From Teredinibacter purpureus (GTDB taxonomy: Bacteria; Pseudomonadota; Gammaproteobacteria; Pseudomonadales; Cellvibrionaceae): DNA of 64,000 nucleotides. A program made the translations under genes and the position numbers. The number at the start of each line of letters is the position of its first letter. The stretch's first letter is position 1. Below, piece by piece: positions 56,474-64,000 of the stretch. The stretch covers positions 1,133,501 to 1,197,500 of the forward strand of contig NZ_CP060092.1 of NCBI RefSeq assembly GCF_014217335.1, read 5' to 3'. The notes under the pieces were generated by a model that saw nothing but the letters and a program-made list of their open reading frames with translations, ran no database searches and was not told the origin of the DNA.

Positions 56474-57241
56474 ATGAGCGCTACTAAAAAAATTGTAAAA
56501 CCATTGGTTATTTTGTGTTTTGTGCTCTATTTTTTGGGGCTAGTATTGTCCCGAGCACCAGCGGAACTTGCGGCGTCGGCGATACACAATGCCATGCCGA
56601 AGGTATGGCTTACTGGCATTCAAGGTACGTTGTGGAAAGGTGTTGCCCGAGGCGCGCAACTCGATTTACCCAAATCAAGTTTGTCGCTTGGCAGTATTCA
56701 GTGGACCTTGAGTGGGTGGTCGTTACTATTACTCAAGCCTTGTATTAACTTCGAAGCGGTCGATGGTGTCGCCGTTATTTCAGGGCGAGCGTGTCAAAGT
56801 TTGAGCGGTAATACCACATTAACCGATATAAATGTGGATGCACCTATATCCCCGTTAAGCGATGTTATCAATCTGCCGGTCGCAGGCCGAGTATCTCTAA
56901 CTATTGTCTCGGCAACGTTAGAAGAGACCTTAATCAAAACCCTCGATGGGCGTTTTAGCTGGCAGAGTGCCAGTTTTAATCCCGGTGAAGGTTGGTTATC
57001 GCTTGGTTCCTTCGGTGCAACGCTTAGCGAGAGCGGTGATGGAAAAATTAAAGGGCACGTTACCGATATAGAAGGCTCTTTAAAAGTGGATATAGAAGCG
57101 TTGGTATCACTTAACGATTGGCAATTTAGCGGTACAGTTAGTCCGCAAGAGGGCACGCCAGAATTGCTCGTCGAGGGGTTACCACTGTTTGGCGAAGAAG
57201 TTGAGCCGGGCCAATACCATATCGTGTTGTCCAGCCAATAA
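56474..57241 (+). CDS. gspN: type II secretion protein GspN
   Basis: 255 residues. N-terminal membrane anchor (LVILCFVLYFLGLVLSRAPA) and a large periplasmic domain with the GspN pattern (TGIQGTLWKGVARGAQL, GSIQWTLSGWSLLLLKPCIN, VAGRVSLTIVSATLEETLIK). GspN is an accessory component present in some T2SS clusters (Klebsiella, Vibrio). It ends the gsp operon. No gspO prepilin peptidase lies in the cluster; one must be elsewhere (often pilD). Confidence 0.9.
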   Translation: MSATKKIVKPLVILCFVLYFLGLVLSRAPAELAASAIHNAMPKVWLTGIQGTLWKGVARGAQLDLPKSSLSLGSIQWTLSGWSLLLLKPCINFEAVDGVAVISGRACQSLSGNTTLTDINVDAPISPLSDVINLPVAGRVSLTIVSATLEETLIKTLDGRFSWQSASFNPGEGWLSLGSFGATLSESGDGKIKGHVTDIEGSLKVDIEALVSLNDWQFSGTVSPQEGTPELLVEGLPLFGEEVEPGQYHIVLSSQ

Positions 57242-57288
57242 GCCGCCGTTACCGTTAATTTCTTTGCCTAAAAAGAGGTTTCACGCGC

Positions 57289-58308
57289 ATGACAATACCC
57301 GTTAACATGCGCGTATTATTTCCCCTGCTTCTTTGCGTCCTTCACGCTCTCTCATCAACAACCTACGCTAGCTGGCATACAGATTCGCAGTCCATAATGG
57401 GGACTAAGATCAATATTACCGTCTGGCTTGAAGACCCCGTCGCCGCACAAAAACTATTGCAACAAGGGATGACCGAAATGCGGCGAATTGATGCGAGTTT
57501 TTCGCCGTGGATCGAGAGTAGCGAATTAGCACGTGTTAATCGCCTAGCCGCGCAACAACCACAGTCAATTTCAGAAGAGCTCGTGTGGCTTATTGATAAG
57601 TCGTTGTACTTTAGTCACATTAGCGAGGGTGCTTTTGATATTACATTTGCGTCCGTGGGCTGGTTTTACAACTACCGCGAAAAAGAGCAGCCAACAAATG
57701 AACAGCGCCAGACATTATTACCGGCCATTAACTACAAAGGGTTAGTGCTCGATAAAGCAACAAACACTGTTGGCTTCACACACGAAAATGTAAGAATCGA
57801 TTTGGGTGGTATAGCGAAAGGGTATGCCGTAGATCGCGTAGCCGAATTATTAATACGCGCGGGTGTTAAACATGCGACCGTGAGCGCGGGCGGCGATAGC
57901 CGAATAATTGGCGACAAGCGCGGTCAGCCGTGGATGATTGGGATTAAAAACCCTCGCAGCGGCGAGCAAGGTAAAACTGATACAGCCATTGTTCTACCGC
58001 TAGAAAATCTCGCGCTGTCGACCTCAGGTGATTACGAGCGCTATTTTATTGATGAAAAAACGGGTAAACGGGTGCATCATATTATTAACCCGAAAACAGG
58101 TACGTCAGTAGAAGGCGTAACAAGTGTCACTATCCTGGGCCCTACAGGCAGTGACACCGACCCTCTATCGACCACGGTATTTGTACTGGGCATTGAGAGG
58201 GGCTTATTGCTGATCAATCGTCTGCCCGGTTTCGATGCCGTTATTATCGATAGTCGTGGGAAAGTATATTTTAGTGAAGGGCTAGCGCCACCGGCTGAAC
58301 CCGATTAA
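57289..58308 (+). CDS. apbE: FAD:protein FMN transferase ApbE
   Basis: 339 residues. A signal-type N-terminus (FPLLLCVLHALSSTTYA) points to the periplasm, where ApbE covalently attaches FMN to threonine of partner flavoproteins (RnfG/NqrC). MGTKINITVW, IDLGGIAKGYAVDRV, STSGDYERYF and HHIINPKTGTSVEG are family motifs. The last 38 bases overlap the convergent integrase gene. No Rnf/Nqr gene is visible beside it. Confidence 0.95.
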   Translation: MTIPVNMRVLFPLLLCVLHALSSTTYASWHTDSQSIMGTKINITVWLEDPVAAQKLLQQGMTEMRRIDASFSPWIESSELARVNRLAAQQPQSISEELVWLIDKSLYFSHISEGAFDITFASVGWFYNYREKEQPTNEQRQTLLPAINYKGLVLDKATNTVGFTHENVRIDLGGIAKGYAVDRVAELLIRAGVKHATVSAGGDSRIIGDKRGQPWMIGIKNPRSGEQGKTDTAIVLPLENLALSTSGDYERYFIDEKTGKRVHHIINPKTGTSVEGVTSVTILGPTGSDTDPLSTTVFVLGIERGLLLINRLPGFDAVIIDSRGKVYFSEGLAPPAEPD

Positions 58309-59338
58309 TGCCGATACCCTCTAACCTATAAGCGGCACTTATCTCACGTACTTCTGAGTGTGATTGAGTATCCGTTATTAGATCACTGAGGGGGCTATAA
58401 ATTACGTGCCCATTTCTATTTAAGACATGTGTATAAATTTCCGTTGTCCGAATGTCAGAATGCCCTAATTGTGCCTGCACTGTTCTTATGTCGGACCCAC
58501 GTTGTAGCATATGGGTTGCGAAAGAATGCCGCAGTGTGTGGCAAGATGCAGGCTTAATTATGCCGGAGGCGTACACCGCTTTTTTTACCGCCCGCTGAAT
58601 ACTTTGTTCACCTATATGATGCCGCCGTTTCTCGCCCGTGCGCGGGTCCTGTGAGAATGAACGGGCTGGAAATAAATACTGCCAGCCAAATTCAAAAGGT
58701 GCTTTAGGGTATTTTCGTGCAAGCGCGTAAGGCAAATACACCCCACTCCAATGTCCATCGGTAATATCTTCATCGAAATACGCACGCACGATTGTTAGCC
58801 GACGTTGTAGTGATGGTACGAGTTCAGGAGCCAACGTGACAATACGCGATTTCTGGCCCTTGCCTGCTCTCACGAGCACCGAGAGTTGATCAAAGTCGAT
58901 GTCTTGCACCCGTAATCGTACCGTTTCCATTATGCGTAATCCGGAGCCATACATGAGCAGCGCGCAAAGTCGTGGTATACCACTCAGGTTTCGGAACAAA
59001 GAACGAAGCTCATTGGGTGTTAGTACTGTAGGAAGTTTGGTAATGGTTTTCGCTCTATAAAAATCGTGAAAATCCATGGGTTCGCGCTGCATAAAGTGGT
59101 TAAATAAAAACACTATGGCGTTTAACGCAGTTTTTTGAGTGCTTGGGGATACCTTTCGTTCGAGAGCGAGATAATTTAAATAAGCTCTTATATTTTTTTC
59201 ATCCATACCGTCGGGGTGTCGATTCCCGTTAAACTGAATGAATTGCGTAATCCAATAAAGATAAGTCTGTTCTGTACGATAGCTGTAATATTTACTGCGC
59301 ATAAATGCACGAATTTGATTTAAAAATAATGAAGCCAT
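58271..59338 (-). CDS. intI: integron integrase IntI
   Basis: 355 residues, tyrosine recombinase. Catalytic R135 (GSGLRIMETVRLR), K160, H267/R270 (CHTLRHSFATH), H293 (QLGHSDIRTTEIYTH) and nucleophile Y302. The IntI-specific insert near 205-242 (YPKAPFEFGWQYLFPARSFS, DPRTGEKRRHHI) separates it from XerC/D. AAGGAGG lies 7-13 bases before the ATG. The normal end (SPLSDL, ~316) is followed by ~36 extra residues that run antisense into apbE. A LexA-like box lies 26 bp upstream. No attC sites flank it; the array at 1-7204 is 51 kb away. Confidence 0.95.
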   Translation of the reverse strand: MASLFLNQIRAFMRSKYYSYRTEQTYLYWITQFIQFNGNRHPDGMDEKNIRAYLNYLALERKVSPSTQKTALNAIVFLFNHFMQREPMDFHDFYRAKTITKLPTVLTPNELRSLFRNLSGIPRLCALLMYGSGLRIMETVRLRVQDIDFDQLSVLVRAGKGQKSRIVTLAPELVPSLQRRLTIVRAYFDEDITDGHWSGVYLPYALARKYPKAPFEFGWQYLFPARSFSQDPRTGEKRRHHIGEQSIQRAVKKAVYASGIIKPASCHTLRHSFATHMLQRGSDIRTVQAQLGHSDIRTTEIYTHVLNRNGHVIYSPLSDLITDTQSHSEVREISAAYRLEGIGINRVQPVALALH

Positions 59339-59363
59339 CCTTGCCTCCTTGGTGCGTATATTT

Positions 59364-59383
59364 TAGTGTATATACAAACAGTA
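59364..59383 (-). promoter_or_regulatory. predicted LexA (SOS) box of intI
   Basis: TAGTGTATATACAAACAGTA matches the LexA consensus TACTGTATATATATACAGTA at 17 of 20 positions and preserves the GTG-N10-CAG spacing (CTG-N10-CAG in the consensus). It is 26 bases from the intI start codon, so it can block the promoter. SOS control of intI is known in Vibrio and class 1 integrons. Confidence 0.75.
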
Positions 59384-59748
59384 TTATTGTGCTTGTCTAT
59401 TGTCAAGAGCCGCTCAACCCAGTGCAACAGATGTAGCAATGTGCGGGTGTAAATTTAAGTATTCACTGCCGTCTCTAACGGATTGAGTCGTTCGTATAGA
59501 TGAATTTAGTGTCATTTGCGTGATTAATTAGCGTCGTTTAGTGCGCGGGTTATCACCTAAACATCAATTTACATTTATAGAGTGGATTCTCTGAAAAAAT
59601 GGCACAGAAAGTGAAGCTGTGGGCGCTACAGGATCAAACAAACGCTAGAATATTGATAAATTCACGCGTGCTAGGCCGCTAAGATTAGGGTTTTGCTTTC
59701 AAATTTATTCTGACATTTCTAACCAGTTCACAAAACCGGCGTACAATC
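59384..59748. other. intergenic region where attI should lie
   Basis: 365 bp upstream of intI with no ORF and no attC. A possible recombination core GTTATCA occurs at 59549-59555 (GGGTTATCACC), but it is unsupported by other copies. The next genes (59749 on) are not cassette-like. The integron platform here is therefore empty or decayed. Confidence 0.45.
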
Positions 59749-60465
59749 ATGTCTTTTACTGGAACAGCTGTAGAAATTACGGCGAACTATGTCTGTGTTA
59801 ACGACCTACGGAGAATGACGTTGAGTGGTAAATTATGCCAATTTTGGGCACGTCGACGCGGCGTAAAACTGATTTCGCTGCCAGAAAGCGAACGTAAACA
59901 TGCAGTATGCGCAAAAAATGTCGTGTGCGCTGCGCTATATACATTCCTACTGTTTGCGGTGAGCTCGGTTGTCGCAGAAGACGAACCGAGTGCGGTGGCG
60001 GAGGTAGCTGCTGTTGCCTCGCCGTTAAGCCACGACATTGAAGACCTGAAGAAGACAGCGCTTGAGCTGAATCGAGATTTACTCATTTTAGAAGAAGAGC
60101 TGTTATTTCCGGCTAATACTCAGATTATGGTTTTTCTGTCGTTGGATACAGGAGCGTTTTTTCAGCTCGACGCCGTTAAATTACATATCGACGATAAACT
60201 CGTTGCAAGTCATCTGTACACACCTCGCCAGAACGACGCCTTGAGTCGTGGCGGTATACAGCGTTTGTTTGTTGGCAATTTGAAAACAGGCGAACATGAA
60301 TTAACGGCCTATTTTACGGGCATTGGCCCGGATAAGCGTGAATACAAACGCGGCGCGACTCTTTTAATTGACAAAGATGACGACCCCAAAATGCTTGAAC
60401 TACGCATTAAGGACGCCTCCGCTAATATGCAACCGGAATTTGATTTTAAAGAATGGCAGCTGTAA
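59749..60465 (+). CDS. periplasmic protein of TPR envelope cluster, unknown
   Basis: 238 residues from the ATG at 59749, but a hydrophobic signal-like stretch (CAALYTFLLFAVSSVVAED) is at residues 60-78, so the real start may be further in (59815 or the GTG near 59923). The mature part has a coiled coil (SHDIEDLKKTALELNRDLLI) and a beta domain (VFLSLDTGAFFQLDAVKLHI, GEHELTAYFTGIGPDKREY). No family recognised. It overlaps the next gene by 13 bases. Confidence 0.72.
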   Translation: MSFTGTAVEITANYVCVNDLRRMTLSGKLCQFWARRRGVKLISLPESERKHAVCAKNVVCAALYTFLLFAVSSVVAEDEPSAVAEVAAVASPLSHDIEDLKKTALELNRDLLILEEELLFPANTQIMVFLSLDTGAFFQLDAVKLHIDDKLVASHLYTPRQNDALSRGGIQRLFVGNLKTGEHELTAYFTGIGPDKREYKRGATLLIDKDDDPKMLELRIKDASANMQPEFDFKEWQL

Positions 60466-62387
60466 ACCGAGCGCTCTTATTGTTGCTGGTTTTTCTTTTC
60501 ACCATTGCCGCTTCTAGCGCTTTAGCTAAAAAAGAAAAACCGCTTACGACAGTGGCTGATTTGCGCTACGGCGTTGCCCTGTATCACTATCATCAACAGG
60601 AATACCTTCAGGCGCTTACCGAACTGTTAATCGCGAAGGAGCGTGGGGGTATTCAAGGGCATGGTGACAACCCCGCTTTAATGGAGGGTGGGTTTGCACT
60701 TGCCTATGGTTTAGAACGGTATTCGGCGAGTATCTTTAGCGAAATGCTTGCCGACAACGTGCCGGAAAAATCACAAGTGGCGGCGTGGTATTACCTTGCG
60801 AAAATGCGTTATATGCGTGGTGACTGGGCGATGGCAGAAAGCTCCTTGGCCCATGTTAAAGCTATCGGTGATAGCAATAAAAATAGTATTAATGCTCTCT
60901 CCAACGACCTCGACATACTTAACATAAATTTGGCGATTAAAAAAAATAATCGTGAGCAGGCTGAAGCGTTTTTAGAGAATTCGAATCTCTCCGATAACGC
61001 GCTTTCCTATCTATACTTTAACCTCGGTTCATTAGCCGCTCGCGAACAAGATTTTACGACCGCAATCGAGTACTACAATCGCATTGGCAAGATCGAACAC
61101 TCCGACGATGAGTTTCGTGCACTTCACGATAAAGCAATGACGGCGGCTGGTTACAGTTTTTTGTTGTCGGGCGATTATGCGTCTGCCATGGGGCGTTTTT
61201 CGAACGTTCGTGTTGATAGTGCGTTATCGGGGCGTGCACTTTTGGGGTACGGCTGGGCGGCGACAGAGTTGCAGCAATATAGCGAAGCCTTAAAAGTATG
61301 GTCGCATTTAAGCCGCGCCAGTCTAGCGGATGAAAACTCCCAAGAAGCGCTTGTGGCTATGCCCTATGCCTACGAAAAAATGGGCAGAGATGGGCTTGCT
61401 TTACAAGAATTCAAGAAGGCTGAATACAGCTTCAAAAACGAAATTAACCGGCTTGATGACGTGATTGCCAACCTTAGTGGCGATACTCTTTTACAGGCAC
61501 TGCGAATTGAAAACGAAGATGGCATTGATTGGCTAACACAATCGGACACGCCTCAGCTCGCACCGCAACTTAGTTATCTTATCGCTCTGTTTTCTCAAGA
61601 GAAATTTCAATTAGGGATACAAGAACTGCGCGCACTTCTTGGCGTGCAAAAAAATACCGTGGAGTGGCAACAAAAATTAGCTTTCTATTCAGATATGTTG
61701 CAACAGCGCGAAATTGATCGAGACAATAAAGCTGCGGTAATCGCACAGGAAACACTTAAAAACCAGATTAATAATATTCAGCGGAAACGTAATGACTTAG
61801 CGCTCAAAATAGAAACCATCGCAGGGGGAAAAGACTATCTCGCATTGGCTTCTGGCGATGAAGCGAATTTAATTCGACGCGCAGTGCGGGCAAAGAAAGC
61901 CGTAAGTCTACCCGCGTTAAGAGAGGATGACCCCTTTATTGAGGATACCGACGAAGCGGTTCGTTGGTATTACGGCATGTTACTCTGGAATGCCAGCGAG
62001 AACTTTTCTGATCGTCTATGGCAGGCAGTGAAAACGCTTAACAGTTTGGATGCAACTATTGATGAACTGCAAAGTAATTATCGAAATATTGAAAAAATTC
62101 TGAGTGCTGCTCCAGACTTACAACCCTTCCGTATTCGTGTGGCTGAGGCGAATGCACGTTTGGAAAGGCAAAATATCGAGGTTAATCGTGCCGTGGCCGC
62201 ATCTAAAGAGCAACTGCGCCAACAGGTGGTAAGTGTACTGAGAGAGCAAAGGCTTCGCGTAGAACATTATCTAGCTCAGAGCCGTTTATCGGTTGCACGC
62301 CTTTACGACAAAGCGCGCTTATTGCAAGAGCAAGAGGCCTTCGCTCCAAATAGCCCAAACGTTTTGAGCGGCGAGGTTGATCAGTGA
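60453..62387 (+). CDS. TPR protein of envelope cluster
   Basis: 644 residues, signal peptide (LLLLVFLFTIAASSALA-KK). TPR-type repeats over much of residues 35-400 (LRYGVALYHYHQQEYLQALT, QVAAWYYLAKMRYMRGDWAM, YLYFNLGSLAAREQDFTTAI), then a long coiled coil (about 420-640, AVIAQETLKNQINNIQRKRN). Predicted periplasmic scaffold. Overlaps the neighbours at both ends (13 and 4 bases), so the three genes are one operon. Enzymatic motifs absent. Confidence 0.82.
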   Translation: MAAVNRALLLLLVFLFTIAASSALAKKEKPLTTVADLRYGVALYHYHQQEYLQALTELLIAKERGGIQGHGDNPALMEGGFALAYGLERYSASIFSEMLADNVPEKSQVAAWYYLAKMRYMRGDWAMAESSLAHVKAIGDSNKNSINALSNDLDILNINLAIKKNNREQAEAFLENSNLSDNALSYLYFNLGSLAAREQDFTTAIEYYNRIGKIEHSDDEFRALHDKAMTAAGYSFLLSGDYASAMGRFSNVRVDSALSGRALLGYGWAATELQQYSEALKVWSHLSRASLADENSQEALVAMPYAYEKMGRDGLALQEFKKAEYSFKNEINRLDDVIANLSGDTLLQALRIENEDGIDWLTQSDTPQLAPQLSYLIALFSQEKFQLGIQELRALLGVQKNTVEWQQKLAFYSDMLQQREIDRDNKAAVIAQETLKNQINNIQRKRNDLALKIETIAGGKDYLALASGDEANLIRRAVRAKKAVSLPALREDDPFIEDTDEAVRWYYGMLLWNASENFSDRLWQAVKTLNSLDATIDELQSNYRNIEKILSAAPDLQPFRIRVAEANARLERQNIEVNRAVAASKEQLRQQVVSVLREQRLRVEHYLAQSRLSVARLYDKARLLQEQEAFAPNSPNVLSGEVDQ

Positions 62388-64000
62388 GCTACCCCATGCG
62401 GTTTAAAGTCATTGCATTATCGGTGTCTTTTATTTTTATGCAAGGCTGTTCATGGTTTGGAAACCACGAATCCAATTATGGGCGCACTATCGCTGGGCTC
62501 GAAGCGCCGCTGATACCAGACGAGCCAATGCCGGTGCCCGCTACTACCTTAGACCAAATCGAAGATAGCTATCGCTCAGCGCTAGAGGTGGCGAAAGATC
62601 CGAGTATTCGTCATCAAATTTTAGTACGTCTTGCCGATTTAGAAATGGCAAGAAGCGAAAAGAATCAACTAGACGCAGAGACACAGCAACAGTTTTTCGA
62701 TGGTGCTGTGTCGATGTACGAAGAGCTAATCACCCTAAATAAAGCGTGGCCTGTTAACGGCGAGCTAATGTCGAATGAGCGTTTGTTGTATCAGTTATCA
62801 AAAGCCTATGCGCTAGATGGCCGCATGCAGGAATCGGATGATGTACTTGGCCTTTTAGTAGGGCAGTATCCCGAGTCAAGCTTTGTCGCCGAAGCGGATT
62901 TTCGTCAAGCCGAAAAAGCGTTTAGTGACGGAAACTATGCCGTAGCTGAACAGCTTTACCGCAAAATAATGGACGGCGGTGATACAACTCCCTTTTATGG
63001 CAACGCTGTCTATATGCATGGTTGGTCGCAATTTAAACGTGGCAAGTATCGAGCGTCAGTAAAATCATTTACTGAAGTGTTAGACCGCAGTCTATCAGTA
63101 GAAGGCCAAACGCTGGCTGATCTGAGCAATAGCGATAGAAACTTGGTGAACGATACCTTACGGGTTTTTGGTATTGTGTTTTCGTACCTTGACGGTGCCG
63201 AATCTATTACGGATATTTACCAAACGTTGGGTCAGCGTCACTATCAACATTTGCTCTATCTTAGCCTTGGTGATTTGTATCTTGAGAAAAAACGCTATCG
63301 TGATAGTGCTGATACCTATCGACACTATGTACAGGTGTTTCCCAATACCGATTACTCACCTACGTTTAGTGTAAAAGCGATTACCGTTTACAATTTGGGT
63401 AACTTCCCGAGTTTAATCTTGCCGGCCAAAGAAGAGTTTGTTCGTAACTATGGCGTCTACAGCAACTTCTGGAGCACAAGAGAGGAGGAACAGCTGGCCG
63501 TACTTAAACCGAATTTACATCTCTATCTCGATGAACTATCGAGCTTTTATCATGCGCAAGCGCTGACAAATCGAAAAGTGCGGGCGGAATACGCCAGCCT
63601 AAAAGCCGAAGGGAAAAATCCTCCGTTCAAGCTGCCAGAGAATATTGCCGAGCCTAATTTTGTAAAGGCGGCGGGCTTGTATCAGCAATTTATCGATACC
63701 TTCCCGTTAGACACAAAAGTTGCGGAAATGACTTATCTAATGGGTGAATCTTATTATGAGGCGGGCCAATTAATTGCGGCGGTTAGCGCATACGAGGCTG
63801 TTGCCTATAAATATCTCGATACGTTGCGTGGAGCTGAAGCCGGCTATGCGGCTATTTTTACGTTACAGCGTTTAATCGACGACCAACCGAAAAAAACGGA
63901 GAACGATGCATTGTTGGTGTCGCAATGGTACGAGCAGAAAGTTACCAACGCGCTCAATTTCGCCGACTATTATCCAACGGATAAGCGAGCCGCCGGTGTA
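62384..64000 (+). CDS. TPR lipoprotein of envelope cluster, 3' end missing
   Basis: Starts at GTG 62384 (overlapping the previous stop) or ATG 62396 (MRFKVIALSVSFIFMQGCSW, lipobox Cys ~18); the frame is open to the window end, at least 538 codons. TPR units of BamD/tol-pal type: LLYQLSKAYALDGRMQESDD, FRQAEKAFSDGNYAVAEQLY, YLSLGDLYLEKKRYRDSADT, MTYLMGESYYEAGQLIAAVS. Predicted outer-membrane lipoprotein working with the two preceding gene products. The downstream genes are outside the window. Confidence 0.85.
   Translation, partial: MSYPMRFKVIALSVSFIFMQGCSWFGNHESNYGRTIAGLEAPLIPDEPMPVPATTLDQIEDSYRSALEVAKDPSIRHQILVRLADLEMARSEKNQLDAETQQQFFDGAVSMYEELITLNKAWPVNGELMSNERLLYQLSKAYALDGRMQESDDVLGLLVGQYPESSFVAEADFRQAEKAFSDGNYAVAEQLYRKIMDGGDTTPFYGNAVYMHGWSQFKRGKYRASVKSFTEVLDRSLSVEGQTLADLSNSDRNLVNDTLRVFGIVFSYLDGAESITDIYQTLGQRHYQHLLYLSLGDLYLEKKRYRDSADTYRHYVQVFPNTDYSPTFSVKAITVYNLGNFPSLILPAKEEFVRNYGVYSNFWSTREEEQLAVLKPNLHLYLDELSSFYHAQALTNRKVRAEYASLKAEGKNPPFKLPENIAEPNFVKAAGLYQQFIDTFPLDTKVAEMTYLMGESYYEAGQLIAAVSAYEAVAYKYLDTLRGAEAGYAAIFTLQRLIDDQPKKTENDALLVSQWYEQKVTNALNFADYYPTDKRAAGV

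Noticed and set aside
59384..59748. An attI site with confidence
   Set aside because: One GTTATCA core is not sufficient; no cassette junction exists for comparison.

Overview
The window looks like chromosome of a marine, polysaccharide-degrading gammaproteobacterium, most likely Cellvibrionales (Saccharophagus/Teredinibacter-like). The reasons are the gammaproteobacterial gene orders ftsY-ftsE-ftsX-rpoH and lptM-lysA-dapF-DUF484 with class I cyaA, a SutA-type RNA polymerase factor, Rsd/AlgQ, a full type II secretion cluster, a secreted CBM2/PKD protein, and a chromosomal integron. This is inferred from gene content; no rRNA marker is present.

Layout. (1) 1-7204: a chromosomal integron cassette array, with nine attC sites and small orphan genes all on +. 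Many of these encode exported or lipid-anchored proteins. An IS3 element and an IS30 element interrupt the array. (2) 7.2-10.1 kb: a truncated last cassette, a perfect-period 202-bp tandem repeat touching a RAYT/Y1 transposase gene, and a recent ISL3 insertion with an 8-bp target duplication. (3) 10.3-17.6 kb: patatin-like hydrolase, a NarL-type two-component pair with a small membrane protein, a four-gene membrane/TPR cluster, and transposon debris. (4) 18-20.6 kb: a secreted CBM2-PKD-CBM2 protein. (5) 20.8-24.7 kb: nitrogen block (Gcw_chp porin-like protein, glnK, amtB, second PII gene) behind a predicted NtrC site and sigma-54 promoter; then sutA. (6) 24.7-37.6 kb: core genes for lysine/DAP synthesis, cAMP, CoA, rRNA/tRNA methylation, SRP receptor, FtsEX and sigma-32. 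rsmD and a DUF423 gene both have reading-frame breaks. (7) 37.7-45.3 kb: IS4 remnant, AlgP/histone-H1-like protein, FKBP, WD40 lipoprotein, Rsd, FliL-like protein, gshA. (8) 45.9-58.3 kb: gspC-gspN and apbE. (9) 58.3-59.4 kb: a complete integron integrase with a LexA box but no cassettes beside it. (10) 59.7-64.0 kb: a periplasmic protein plus two TPR proteins that look like part of an envelope machine continuing past the window.

How the parts fit. The T2SS would export proteins such as the CBM2/PKD protein. The NtrC/sigma-54 block couples ammonium uptake to nitrogen status. The SOS-controlled integrase could in principle act on attC sites at the other end of the window, 51 kb away, an unusual split arrangement. 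The most interesting items are the split integron with its exported cassette products, the rsmD A8-tract frame break, the RAYT-linked tandem repeat, and the TPR envelope cluster.
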